Positions 1 through 8,507 of a DNA stretch of 64,000 nt are shown here, piece after piece. Under the pieces are notes generated by a model. The model did not search any database. It was not told the origin of the DNA and saw only the letters and a list, made by a program, of their open reading frames with translations. Position numbers and translations under genes: made by a program. The stretch lies in assembly GCA_013298845.1 (NCBI GenBank), contig JAAFJN010000001.1:1-64000 (forward strand), given 5' to 3'. Each line of letters begins with the position of its first letter. The stretch's first letter is position 1. The stretch comes from Chitinophagales bacterium (GTDB lineage Bacteria > Bacteroidota > Bacteroidia > Chitinophagales > Saprospiraceae).

Positions 1-284
1 ATATTCCCCGGCACGAAGCGGCCGTTATGCCCGAACACGTTTTGGCCCACGAACCCGAATTGGCGCTTTTTGTGGACGACGACGATGCGTTGTTGTTTTA
101 TCGAAAAATTGCGACTTTTGCCCAACAACACCTCGCCCCCGACGGGATGCTTTGCTTTGAATGCAACGAGTTTAACGCCCCGGAAGTGTTGGCGCTGTTG
201 AACGCGGCGGGGTTTCGGCGCACCCAACTCCTAAAAGACCTGAACGGTGCCGACCGGATTGCGACGGGTATTTGCCCCGATTAA
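1..284 (+). CDS. prmC: Peptide chain release factor N5-glutamine methyltransferase PrmC (C-terminal part)
   Basis: The gene enters from the left edge and is read in the frame beginning at base 3, so about 94 C-terminal codons are present. The family methylates the Gln of the GGQ motif in RF1/RF2 using S-adenosylmethionine. Visible here is the stretch after the NPPY motif (which lies outside the window): IPRHEAAVMPEHV, then HEPELALF, DDALLFYRKIA, the LAPDGMLCFE strand and a C-terminal LKDLNGADRIA. This order matches the end of PrmC/HemK proteins. The catalytic NPPY cannot be inspected. An in-frame ATG at base 27 is internal and is not the real start. Confidence 0.85.
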   Translation, partial: IPRHEAAVMPEHVLAHEPELALFVDDDDALLFYRKIATFAQQHLAPDGMLCFECNEFNAPEVLALLNAAGFRRTQLLKDLNGADRIATGICPD

Positions 285-285
285 T

Positions 286-315
286 TTTGCGATACCGATC
301 CCCGACGTATTTTTG
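286..315 (+). promoter_or_regulatory. Bacteroidota-type promoter for the WYL-like gene
   Basis: TTTG at 286-289, an 18-base spacer and TATTTTTG at 308-315 match the Bacteroidota sigma-70 consensus (TTTG / TAnnTTTG). It sits just after the prmC stop. It puts the transcript start near 322, which excludes the in-frame ATG at 247 as start of the next gene and favours 337 or 379. Confidence 0.6.
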
Positions 316-336
316 CCGTTAGAAGACCTTACACCG

Positions 337-1089
337 ATGTTGTTTCGGGGTACGGTTGACCATAAAACGTTTTACGGTATGCTTCACTCCGCACTGATCC
401 GCTATAAAACCATTGATGCCTGCCTATCCGACCGCTCCCGCAAATGGACCCTCGCGGATTTGATGGAGGCTTGTGGTCAGGCCCTGCACGCGGCGGGCGA
501 CCGCGACAACAAACCCATCAGTCGGCGGGCCTTGCAAATGGATCTGGAACTGATGCGTTCGGCGGAACAGGGCTACAACGCGCCGATTGTGGTGGTGGAT
601 AAAAAATATTACACCTACGCCAATCCCGAATTTAGCCTTGTAAAAAATCCGCTCACGGCGCACGATTGCCGCGAAATTGAACAAATTGCCGATATTTTGG
701 CCCAGTTTGAAGCCTACGCGCATTTTGAAGAAGCCCAACAATGGGTGCAGCAATTGCGCAACAAAGCCCGTGGAATCGCCTCAACTTCGCCCTCGCCTTC
801 GGTTCCCGCCCCAAGTGTTGCATTGACCGAAAACGGCCCCAAAACGGTCGTGGAATTTTACGTGGACGCGCCTTTGGTGGAACATTACCAACAAAATCCG
901 TTGCACCCCAGCCAACAATTAGTCAGCGTTCGGATTGACCAACGCCACCTCTTCTCCATTGAAGTTGTTCTAGATGCTGAATTGGAAAAACTGCTGCTGG
1001 CGCAGGGCGAACACCTCGAAATTGTATCGCCCAAACCCCTTCGGCTTAAAATAGGCACCCGAATCTGGAAAGCCGGCCGACATTATTAA
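337..1089 (+). CDS. WYL-family transcriptional regulator lacking the WYL domain
   Basis: The N-terminal ~120 residues match the winged-helix part of Bacteroidota WYL regulators almost word for word: ALIRYKTIDACL, WTLADLMEACGQAL, SRRALQMDLELMRS, GYNAPIVVVDKKYYTY, then a helical linker (IEQIADILAQFEAYAHFEE). The C-terminal ~75 residues match the WCX tail (VEFYVDAPLVEHY, NPLHPSQQLV, FSIEVVLDAELEKLLLAQGE, PKPLRLKIG). The roughly 120-residue WYL barrel that normally sits between them is missing; only a Ser/Pro-rich linker remains. Full family members are about 330 residues, this one about 250. It probably still binds DNA but should not sense ligand through WYL. Start chosen at 337 from the promoter at 308-315; 379 is also possible. 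It does not look decayed: the frame is open throughout. Confidence 0.75.
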   Translation: MLFRGTVDHKTFYGMLHSALIRYKTIDACLSDRSRKWTLADLMEACGQALHAAGDRDNKPISRRALQMDLELMRSAEQGYNAPIVVVDKKYYTYANPEFSLVKNPLTAHDCREIEQIADILAQFEAYAHFEEAQQWVQQLRNKARGIASTSPSPSVPAPSVALTENGPKTVVEFYVDAPLVEHYQQNPLHPSQQLVSVRIDQRHLFSIEVVLDAELEKLLLAQGEHLEIVSPKPLRLKIGTRIWKAGRHY

Positions 1090-1109
1090 CATCCAAACCC
1101 ATTTTATAC

Positions 1110-2756
1110 ATGACCAATAAGCAAATTGCCAATGCTTTTGATGAATTAGCCAACCTGCTCGAATTGCACGAGGAGAACGAGTTTAAAATAAAATCGTACC
1201 GAAACGCCTATATTACGTTGCGCAAACTGGATAGTCCGCTCAGCGAATTACCCGACAGCGAGATCAAAACCATCAAAGGAATTGGCCCGGCGATCAGCGG
1301 CCGCATCCGGGAATTGCTCGACAGCGGCACCATGCAAGCCTTGGAAGAAGCCCGCGCCAAAACCCCGCCCGGTGTGGTCGAAATGCTCGATATTAATGGC
1401 TTTGGCCCCAAAAAAGTGCGCGCCGTATGGCAGGAAATGGGCATCGAAAGTATTGGGGAATTGTGGTACGCCTGCAACGAAAACCGCCTCGTGGAGTACA
1501 AGGGTTTTGGCCTAAAAACCCAGCAAGACCTGCGCAACCGCCTCGAATATTACCAGCGCAGCAAGGGTAAACTCCATTGCGATGCCGCTGCCGCCATTGC
1601 CGAAGAAGTGTGTCAAATCATTGCGCAGGCCCTGCCCGGTGCTTTTGTGGCCCCCGTGGGCGAACTGCGCCGCAAAAATCCCGTGGTGGCCGCCGTGGAA
1701 ATTTTGGTGGGTTACAACGGCGAACTTTCCGCCGCTTTTTCCACCGAAAACCTGCGTTTAGATGTCGAAAATACACCCGTTTATCAGGCTTTGACCAAAG
1801 ACAATACGCCCATTACCCTGTACAAATGTCTGGCCGAAGAGTTTGGCTCCAAATTGTTCCAATATGCCGGCCCCGCGCCGTTTATCGAGGCATTTGTGGC
1901 GGCGCAACCCGGCGTTTCGTTCAAATCGTTGCGCACGGAGCAGGAGGTATTTGAAAAAGCGCGGTTGCCCTACGTGGTGCCCGAATTGCGCGACCATCCG
2001 CAAGCGTTGGCATGGGCGCAAAAAGACCAGTTGCCTTCCCTCGTTACCGCCGAAGATTTGGTGGGTGTTTTGCACGTACACACGACCTGGAGCGACGGCC
2101 TCCACTCCCTCGAACAGATGTGCGAACGGGCACGCGACCTCGGTTACCGGTACATTGGCATTACCGACCACAGTAAATCGGCTTTTTACGCCAACGGGCT
2201 GCAACCCGACCGCCTTTTGGCCCAATGGGACGCCATTGACCAACTCAACGAAAAAATGGGGTCGTTCAAAATTCTCAAAGGGATCGAAAGTGATATTTTG
2301 AACGATGGCAACCTCGACTACGACGATGCCCTGCTTGCCCGCTTCGATTTTGTGATTGCCTCGGTGCACTCGAACCTCAAAATGAGCATCGAAAAAGCCA
2401 CCGAACGCGTGGTGCGGGCCATCGAAAACCCGTACACCACCATTTTGGGCCACCCGACGGGCCGGTTATTGCTCAGCCGCGAAGGGTATCCGCTCGACTG
2501 GGACGCGGTGTTCGACGCCTGCCAACGTTGCAACGTCGCCATTGAACTCAACGCGCACCCTTACCGCCTGGACATTGATTACACCCTGATTCCGCGCGCG
2601 ATGGACCTCGGTATTCCCATCAGCATCAACCCCGATGCGCACAGTCTGGATGGTTTGGAACACGTGCAATACGGTCTTCAAATTGCCCGCAAAGGTGGAC
2701 TTACCGCTGCCGCTTGTTTTAACGCGCATTTGCCGGAGCAATGGACGAAAAAATAA
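1110..2756 (+). CDS. polX: PolX-type DNA polymerase/PHP-domain protein with degenerate polymerase site
   Basis: 548 residues, normal length for bacterial PolX. An N-terminal helix-hairpin-helix region (FKIKSYRNAY, IKGIGPAISGRI, LDINGFGPKKV, YKGFGLKTQQDL) is followed by a polymerase-beta-like core and a C-terminal PHP phosphoesterase. The PHP metal motifs all look intact: HVHTTWSDG (from about residue 322), GITDHSK, KGIESDIL, IASVHSN, ILGHPTGR, IELNAHPYR, NPDAHS. The nucleotidyltransferase motif is not: where PolX has GS-x-RR followed by D-x-D, this protein has VGELRRKNPVVAAVEILV (about 182-199), so both metal-binding aspartates are gone. Expected role is base-excision or end-processing repair; I infer it keeps 3'-phosphatase/exonuclease activity but not synthesis. 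Its last 16 bases overlap aroK, implying cotranscription. Confidence 0.85.
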   Translation: MTNKQIANAFDELANLLELHEENEFKIKSYRNAYITLRKLDSPLSELPDSEIKTIKGIGPAISGRIRELLDSGTMQALEEARAKTPPGVVEMLDINGFGPKKVRAVWQEMGIESIGELWYACNENRLVEYKGFGLKTQQDLRNRLEYYQRSKGKLHCDAAAAIAEEVCQIIAQALPGAFVAPVGELRRKNPVVAAVEILVGYNGELSAAFSTENLRLDVENTPVYQALTKDNTPITLYKCLAEEFGSKLFQYAGPAPFIEAFVAAQPGVSFKSLRTEQEVFEKARLPYVVPELRDHPQALAWAQKDQLPSLVTAEDLVGVLHVHTTWSDGLHSLEQMCERARDLGYRYIGITDHSKSAFYANGLQPDRLLAQWDAIDQLNEKMGSFKILKGIESDILNDGNLDYDDALLARFDFVIASVHSNLKMSIEKATERVVRAIENPYTTILGHPTGRLLLSREGYPLDWDAVFDACQRCNVAIELNAHPYRLDIDYTLIPRAMDLGIPISINPDAHSLDGLEHVQYGLQIARKGGLTAAACFNAHLPEQWTKK

Positions 2757-3208
2757 TTTTTTTGGTGGGGTTTATGGGATCGGGCAAATCGTACACGGGT
2801 CGCCGTTTGGCCGAAGTCCGGGGCCGTCGGTTCGTTGATTTGGATGCGGTCATCGAGGCCCACGCGGGCATGGATATTCCCGCCATTTTTGCGCAACACG
2901 GCGAAATCGGTTTTCGCGAAATGGAACGCACCTGTCTGCACCAAATGGCCGATCTATCCGAACCGGCAATTGTAGCCACGGGCGGCGGTGCCCCCTGTTT
3001 TTTTGACAATATGGCCTGGATGAACGCCCACGGGCACACCATTTGGCTCAATCCGCCGATAGAAGTACTGGTGGAACGGCTCTTGCCCGAACGCGCCCAC
3101 CGGCCCCTGCTGGCGGCCATTCCCGAAAGTGAATTGGCGGGTTTTATCCGCGAACGCCTGGATGCGCGGCGGATGTGGTACGCGCAGGCGAAGGAGATTT
3201 GGGGGTGA
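2741..3208 (+). CDS. aroK: Shikimate kinase
   Basis: Phosphorylates shikimate at the 3-hydroxyl with ATP, in chorismate synthesis. Key elements are present: Walker A GFMGSGKS (10-17), the DLD metal/shikimate motif (33-35), Arg59 in FREMER, the TGGG shikimate loop (80-83) and the lid region around RAHRPLL. At 155 residues it is 15-20 shorter than usual: it stops right after RRMWYAQAKEIWG, where other family members run on into a final helix. The start overlaps polX by 16 bases. The end is odd because a decayed second copy of the 3' end occurs 1.4 kb downstream (4529-4570), suggesting an insertion replaced the natural C-terminus. Confidence 0.9.
   Translation: MDEKIIFLVGFMGSGKSYTGRRLAEVRGRRFVDLDAVIEAHAGMDIPAIFAQHGEIGFREMERTCLHQMADLSEPAIVATGGGAPCFFDNMAWMNAHGHTIWLNPPIEVLVERLLPERAHRPLLAAIPESELAGFIRERLDARRMWYAQAKEIWG
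3142..3190 (+). repeat. Direct repeat copy 1 (inside the aroK 3' end)
   Basis: This stretch encodes the FIRERLDARRMWYAQA part of AroK. Its first 21 bases recur exactly at 4529-4549, and the following tgtggtacgc/aggcg pieces recur after a 7-base gap. The two copies bracket the AlbA_2 gene. Confidence 0.7.
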
Positions 3209-3250
3209 AGTAACTTATAACATCAAACCTAAAATATCAGAAAAAAGCGC

Positions 3251-3258
3251 TACTTTTG
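3251..3258 (+). promoter_or_regulatory. -7 box TACTTTTG for the AlbA_2 gene
   Basis: TACTTTTG matches TAnnTTTG. It covers the in-frame ATG-like start at 3256, so that codon would lie upstream of transcription start; the ATG at 3277 is therefore preferred. No clear -33 TTTG is seen. Confidence 0.5.
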
Positions 3259-3276
3259 CAACAAAATAGGGATATC

Positions 3277-4464
3277 ATGACACAGCAAGAACTTGAGGAA
3301 CTTATTAGCAAAACGGAGTCGGATAGGATTGAAAAAACCATTTCGACGCGAGACTACAAAAAATTTGCGGAAGCCATTTGTGCGTTTGCCAACGATATGC
3401 CTCGTCATAATCTACCCGGTTATTTGCTGATAGGAGTGAAAGACGATAATACATTAAATGGCTCAACTATCACCGATCAGGATTTACAATACCTCGCCTC
3501 CGTGCGTTCAGATGGGCAGATATTGCCACAACCGGCAATGACGGTAGAAAAGATTTCGTTACCGGGTGGTGATGTGGCTGTTGTTACCGTTCAGCCATCG
3601 GTATTACCTCCAGTGCGTTACAATGGTAATGTGTTTATTCGAGTAGGTCCACGAAGGGCAATAGCAAACGAACACGAAGAACGTATATTAACCGAGCGCC
3701 GGTCAGTATTGGCAAAAACATTTGATAACATGCCCTGTACAGAGGCTCATTTAAAGGATTTATCACTTATTGCGTTTGATGCCTATCGGCAGCAAGCAAT
3801 TGCTCCGGAGATTATTGAGGAAAATCACCGAGAAACCGAGTTGCAACTGGCTTCTTTGCGTTTCTACAATATAATGACACACTGCCCCACTTATGCGGGT
3901 TTGATACTGTTTGGCAACAACAGTCGGTATTTTTTACCAGGAAACTACATTCAATTTCTTCAATTTCCCGGTAACAGCATTACAGACATACCAGTGGATC
4001 AGGCGGAAATTTCCGGTGATTTGGTCACGATGATTAAGGCCGTAGAATTGCGTATAAAATCAATAAACACCACTAAACTCATCCATTATTCGGGGTTTCA
4101 GGAAAAATTGGTGCCGGATTATTCGGAATGGGCAGTGCGAGAATTGCTAATGAATGCAATGATGCACCGGGACTATGCATCTAATTCGCCTATTCGCTTT
4201 TATGTTTTTAGCGACCGCATTGAAATTCACAACCCCGGCGGATTATTTGGGGAAAGTAATACGGGTAATTTTCCGAATGTAAATGCTTATCGCAATCCTA
4301 CGATTGCCGAGGCTCTTAAAGTATTGGGATTTGTGAATCGTTTTGGTTACGGCGTTCGACGTGCGAAAGCCCTCTTATCCGAGAATGGCAACCCGGAGCC
4401 GGTGTTTCATTTAGCGGAAACTGGCGTTTTTACGGTAATTATTTACAAAAAGACAAGTTCTTGA
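3277..4464 (+). CDS. AlbA_2 (Schlafen-type) DNA-binding protein with HATPase_c_4 C-terminus
   Basis: 395 residues from the ATG at 3277. The N-terminal AlbA_2 domain is visible as TESDRIEKT, the AICAFAND helix, GYLLIGVKDDNTLNG and NVFIRVGPRRAIA. The C-terminal third has the GHKL-like ATP-binding features of this family: WAVRELLMNAMMHRDY, RIEIHNPGGLFG, NPTIAEALKVLGFVNRFGYG. Such proteins are usually annotated as ATP-binding protein or RecG-like transcriptional regulator, and related ones occur in mobile and defence contexts; biochemical function is not established. It has its own promoter and is less G/C-rich than aroK. It is bracketed by direct repeats of the aroK 3' end, so I infer recent insertion. 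Confidence 0.85.
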   Translation: MTQQELEELISKTESDRIEKTISTRDYKKFAEAICAFANDMPRHNLPGYLLIGVKDDNTLNGSTITDQDLQYLASVRSDGQILPQPAMTVEKISLPGGDVAVVTVQPSVLPPVRYNGNVFIRVGPRRAIANEHEERILTERRSVLAKTFDNMPCTEAHLKDLSLIAFDAYRQQAIAPEIIEENHRETELQLASLRFYNIMTHCPTYAGLILFGNNSRYFLPGNYIQFLQFPGNSITDIPVDQAEISGDLVTMIKAVELRIKSINTTKLIHYSGFQEKLVPDYSEWAVRELLMNAMMHRDYASNSPIRFYVFSDRIEIHNPGGLFGESNTGNFPNVNAYRNPTIAEALKVLGFVNRFGYGVRRAKALLSENGNPEPVFHLAETGVFTVIIYKKTSS

Positions 4465-4528
4465 AAATAGTGGGCGACTGAAATACGTAGTCTAATATAG
4501 GCGGTATTATCGTCCGTGAGCAATTGAT

Positions 4529-4570
4529 TTTTATCCGCGAACGCCTGGAGGCGTGTGGTACGCATAGGCG
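4529..4570 (+). repeat. Direct repeat copy 2 (decayed aroK 3' end)
   Basis: Twenty-one bases are identical to 3142-3162, followed by a 7-base deletion relative to copy 1 and then the same tgtggtacgc block. Read in the aroK frame it gives FIRERLEA, then the gap shifts the frame and a TAG follows, so it is non-coding. It lies in the 143-base gap between the AlbA_2 and KAP genes, which otherwise holds nothing I recognise. Confidence 0.65.
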
Positions 4571-4607
4571 TTTTTGGCGCCTCACAAAAACATGAAAAAC
4601 TAAGAAA

Positions 4608-6587
4608 ATGCAGATACATACAGATACTCCCAGTCAGGAAGATTTACTAAATCGTAAACCATTTGCAAGCCAAATTGCCAAGCGAATTGTGACGGGATTT
4701 TCTAACAATCATGAAAGTGTTGTATTAGGACTAAATGGAGCATGGGGAAGCGGAAAGACCACTTTATTATCCTTTTTACAGAGTGCTATCGCAGAACATT
4801 CCGAGCACAATAAAATAGAGTATCTGACGCATACTTTCAACCCTTGGATGTTTTCTGGTCAGGAAGAACTTCAACGGTCATTTTTAGAAGGATTACTTAT
4901 CTTACTCAGTAATCACTTTAAATCTGAAACCGCCTTTCAGAAGTGGGCAAAAGACAAGTTAAAGTACATTCAATTTCTTAAGTATATACCTAAGCACGGA
5001 GAGGAAATCAAGGATTTTATTGAAAAAGTGATAAAAGAAGATGTTGAGTCCTTGAAAGATCTCAAAATTAAGATTGATACTCTTTTAACCAAATCAGAGC
5101 ATCGTTTATTCATATTTATTGATGATTTAGATCGCCTTACCCCAACCGAAACAATCGAAATGTTTCGCCTAATAAAACTCAATACTAATTTTAAAAATAC
5201 TGTGTTTGTAGTTGCGTATGATAGAGTTATTGTTGAACACGCTTTGCAACACCAGTATGGTTCTAATAGTAGCCGTTACTTAGAAAAAATAGTTCAGATT
5301 GATTTTAAAATACCTGAAATATTAGTCGAAAAAACACAAGAAATATTCGTTACGGAAGTATCAAAAGTACTTAAAGAAAACCAAATACCTATTGATGTAA
5401 ATGAATTGAATAGCATTTGGAAACGAGCGGAACTGCGCACGTTTTTCAGAGGATTGAGAGATATTTACCGATTTACTAACGCTTTTTCCTTCACTGCACC
5501 TGCAATCCATCATGAAGTGAACATCATTGATTTTCTCTTAGTTGAAACTATTAGAATATTTGATAATCATGGATACGACCGACTTCTTCAGCAGATGCTT
5601 GCTAGGCGTACATCATATCAGACTAGCTGGGGAGAGCAGCCGCAAATTGATGGATTTGGTAAAACGCAACCAATAATTAATATACTGTTGCCCTCAAAAA
5701 ATGGCATATCTAATTCATCCGTACCGAAACGGTTTGCAGACTTTGCTTATGTTGAAAGATATTTTGCACTTCAAATCAGTAGTTTTGATATTTCAGAAAT
5801 AGAATTCACAGAATATCTTACATCAAAAAATAAAATCGGCATTCTAAGAAATATCGCTGACGGAGAGCGTCTGAAAGATTTTTTTGTGAAAATGGCTAAC
5901 TTGTCGGACTACATTGAATTGGATAAAACCGACTACCACAGTGTATTTAATTCCATTTTTGAAATTTTAGATGATGATTTTTTACTTCGAAACTGTGGTG
6001 TACACGCATTTCAAGCAGTCAGCAAGGCTGTTGATTTGTCCAAAGATCTATTCAATCTGGGCAGTGCCTATATTGAATCTTTATGCAGCCCACCATCAAA
6101 AATGAGCCTTTCTCGCTATGTATTCACTTATTGGCTCCTGGAGGATATTCATGAAAAAAGACTAGTCCTTAGCAAGGATTTTAGCAAGTTTATTTCGGAA
6201 AATAGATTAAAATTAGAACAACGCCAACAAAAATTTCATGATGATTGGTTTTCTCACCTTACGAGTACTAATGTATGGGAGAAACCTTACTACGGAATTG
6301 ATATTGCGATGAATTACTTTGTTGAACACAAACCTGATTTGTACGTCCAGAGCATTGGACGAATACTAGAGAATGGTAAATGTGTTATATCATTAGCTAA
6401 ACAGTTTGCTATGTTTATTGATGAGGATGGTACTCCTAATCGCTACGACTTAAACCTTTATAACAAATGGCTTCCATCACCATTAAATTCGACTTTTCTA
6501 AGTAAATTAAAAGAAATTCAGCCTATGCTTCCAGATGGACGAGATAAAAAACTAGTTGAATTCATGTTGAGTGCTTTGGTTTCATAG
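4608..6587 (+). CDS. KAP family P-loop NTPase
   Basis: 659 residues. Walker A is GLNGAWGSGKTT (about 41-52) and Walker B is FIFIDDLDRLTP (about 168-179), both in the form typical of KAP NTPases; QEELQRSFLEGL and the FKNTVFVVAYDR region also fit. The inserted transmembrane pair seen in some KAP proteins is not obvious here. The C-terminal ~350 residues are helical and not recognised. KAP ATPases occur in plasmid and phage-exclusion settings and in predicted defence islands, but the role of this one is unknown. The gene is strongly A/T-rich (many aat, aaa, ttt, tta codons), unlike both flanks, which suggests transfer. A plausible partner is the AlbA_2 protein just upstream. Confidence 0.85.
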   Translation: MQIHTDTPSQEDLLNRKPFASQIAKRIVTGFSNNHESVVLGLNGAWGSGKTTLLSFLQSAIAEHSEHNKIEYLTHTFNPWMFSGQEELQRSFLEGLLILLSNHFKSETAFQKWAKDKLKYIQFLKYIPKHGEEIKDFIEKVIKEDVESLKDLKIKIDTLLTKSEHRLFIFIDDLDRLTPTETIEMFRLIKLNTNFKNTVFVVAYDRVIVEHALQHQYGSNSSRYLEKIVQIDFKIPEILVEKTQEIFVTEVSKVLKENQIPIDVNELNSIWKRAELRTFFRGLRDIYRFTNAFSFTAPAIHHEVNIIDFLLVETIRIFDNHGYDRLLQQMLARRTSYQTSWGEQPQIDGFGKTQPIINILLPSKNGISNSSVPKRFADFAYVERYFALQISSFDISEIEFTEYLTSKNKIGILRNIADGERLKDFFVKMANLSDYIELDKTDYHSVFNSIFEILDDDFLLRNCGVHAFQAVSKAVDLSKDLFNLGSAYIESLCSPPSKMSLSRYVFTYWLLEDIHEKRLVLSKDFSKFISENRLKLEQRQQKFHDDWFSHLTSTNVWEKPYYGIDIAMNYFVEHKPDLYVQSIGRILENGKCVISLAKQFAMFIDEDGTPNRYDLNLYNKWLPSPLNSTFLSKLKEIQPMLPDGRDKKLVEFMLSALVS

Positions 6588-6698
6588 TTATAAACATGTT
6601 TAAGAGTGTACATCCCCCTCCCCACAACTTTGCAACTTCATTACGCGTTTATGGTCAAATAAAACGACCTTTGCACAGCATTAATTTTTTGAAGCAAC

Positions 6699-8507
6699 AT
6701 GCGATACATTCAACAAATCATAACGGCTTTCTTTCTTACCCTCTCCGTAGCCGCCGGGGCACAGGACCTCAACCTGGCCAACCAGTATTATATGAACGGC
6801 GAATACGAAAAAGCCGCCAGTCTTTTTGGCCAAATTGTCGAGGCCAATTACACCAATGAATTTGCTTTTAACCGCTATATCGAATCGCTCATTAACCTGG
6901 AGCAATACGACGAATGCGAAAAAGTCCTCAAAAAATACATCAAAAAAAGCCCCAACACCGGTAATTTTTACGTGCAATACGGTTCATTGCTCGACCGGCA
7001 GGGCAAACAGGACGAGGCGAAGACCCAATACGAAAAAGCCATTCAGATCATGTCGCCCGATTATAATTCCATTAATCGCCTCGCCATGCAGTTTACCAAT
7101 ACCAACAAATACGACCTCGCCATCCGCACCTACGAACGCGGCGGCGATATGTTGAAGGATAAAAATATTTTCTCCTTTAACCTCGGCGAATTGTACCGCC
7201 GCAAGGGCGAACCGGCCAAAATGATTGAGCAATACCTCAATAGTTTGTCGTCGGATAATTTTAACAGCGTACAAACCATTACCATTTACCTGTCCCGCTA
7301 CTTAGGTCCCGACGATTTCCCGGAGTTGCAATCGCAATTGTACACCCGGATTCAGGCCGACGAACGCCCCGAATACATCGAAGTGCTGGCTTGGTCGTTT
7401 ATGCAGCGCAAAGATTTTAAAAACGCGCTCCGCCAACTAAAAGCCCTCGATGCCCGCCTCAACGAAAGCGGACAACGCATTTACCAAATGGCCCAAGACG
7501 CTTCGGAAGCGGGCGATTACGACGCCGCCATTAGCGCATACGAGTACATTACCCAGGAAAAAGGCCAGCAAAACCCGTATTTTTTCCCGTCCAAACAGGG
7601 CGCAATGATCAACCGCCGCAACAAAATCACCAAGGGCTTGTCGTACACCACCGAGGAGTTGCGCACCCTCGAAAACGATTACAAAGGGTTTATCAATTCG
7701 TACGGTATGAACCGCCAAACGGCGTCGCTGGTGCTGGAACTGGCCGAACTGGAAGCCCTGTACATCAACGATTTGCCGGTGGCCATCAAATGGCTCGACA
7801 GCCTGACCAAAGCACCCGGAATCCAACGGGATGAACAGGCCCGCGCCAAACTCAATTTGGCCGATTATTACCTCATTAGCGGTGAACGCTGGGAAAGCAC
7901 CCTGTTGTATTCGCAGGTGGACAAGGGTTTTAAAGAAGAAATTTTGGGCCAGGAAGCGCGTTTTAAAAACGCCAAACTCGCGTATTACCACGGCGATTTC
8001 CAATGGGCGCAGGCGCAATTTGACGTTCTGAAATCGTCTACGTCCAAACTTATTTCCAATGATGCGCTCGATTTGTCCGTGTTTATCATGGACAACCTCA
8101 ACCTTGATACCACCGCCGACGCTATCACCCTGTACGCCAGTGCTGAATTATTGGTGTTCCAAAACCGCTTCGACGAAGCCATTGCGCGCCTCGATACCCT
8201 GCGCCGGAATTTCCCGGAACACTCTTTGCAAGACGATATTTATTATTTGCAGGCGCAAATTGCCGAAAAACGCGGCGATTTTGTGCGCGCCGCCGCTTTG
8301 TACCAAAAAGTGGCCGACGATTTTAAAGAAGATATCCGGGCGGATAATTCGTTGTACGCCCTGGCCCGTTTGTACGAAACCCGCCTGAATGCCCCCGACA
8401 AAGCGCAAAATTTGTACGAGCGCATTTTTATGGATTATTCGGGCAGTGTATTTGCCGTGGATGCCCGAAAACGGTTCCGGGCCTTACGCGGCGACAAAAT
8501 GCAGTAG
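6699..8507 (+). CDS. Secreted/periplasmic TPR protein
   Basis: 602 residues with an N-terminal signal peptide (MRYIQQIITAFFLTLSVAAG, cleavage likely before QDLN). TPR-like repeats are visible at both ends: LANQYYMNGEYEKAASLF, GSLLDRQGKQDEAKTQYEKA, NLGELYRRKGEPAKMIEQYL and, near the C-terminus, AQIAEKRGDFVRAAALYQKV and LARLYETRLNAPDKAQNLYE. The architecture is common in Bacteroidota, where such proteins act as periplasmic scaffolds; no specific role can be assigned. G/C-rich third positions mark the return to native sequence after the KAP gene. A CCTTTGCA motif at 6667-6674 may be a weak -7 element. Confidence 0.75.
   Translation: MRYIQQIITAFFLTLSVAAGAQDLNLANQYYMNGEYEKAASLFGQIVEANYTNEFAFNRYIESLINLEQYDECEKVLKKYIKKSPNTGNFYVQYGSLLDRQGKQDEAKTQYEKAIQIMSPDYNSINRLAMQFTNTNKYDLAIRTYERGGDMLKDKNIFSFNLGELYRRKGEPAKMIEQYLNSLSSDNFNSVQTITIYLSRYLGPDDFPELQSQLYTRIQADERPEYIEVLAWSFMQRKDFKNALRQLKALDARLNESGQRIYQMAQDASEAGDYDAAISAYEYITQEKGQQNPYFFPSKQGAMINRRNKITKGLSYTTEELRTLENDYKGFINSYGMNRQTASLVLELAELEALYINDLPVAIKWLDSLTKAPGIQRDEQARAKLNLADYYLISGERWESTLLYSQVDKGFKEEILGQEARFKNAKLAYYHGDFQWAQAQFDVLKSSTSKLISNDALDLSVFIMDNLNLDTTADAITLYASAELLVFQNRFDEAIARLDTLRRNFPEHSLQDDIYYLQAQIAEKRGDFVRAAALYQKVADDFKEDIRADNSLYALARLYETRLNAPDKAQNLYERIFMDYSGSVFAVDARKRFRALRGDKMQ

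Noticed and set aside
3256-3276. Earlier in-frame start of the AlbA_2 gene
   Set aside because: It lies inside the -7 box at 3251-3258, upstream of expected transcription start.
4608-6587. KAP gene as part of a known named defence system
   Set aside because: Only the AlbA_2 neighbour is present; no nuclease, methylase or other known partner is adjacent, so no system name is justified.
6596-6859. Short frame between the KAP gene and the TPR gene
   Set aside because: It enters the TPR gene in another frame and codes for no plausible protein.
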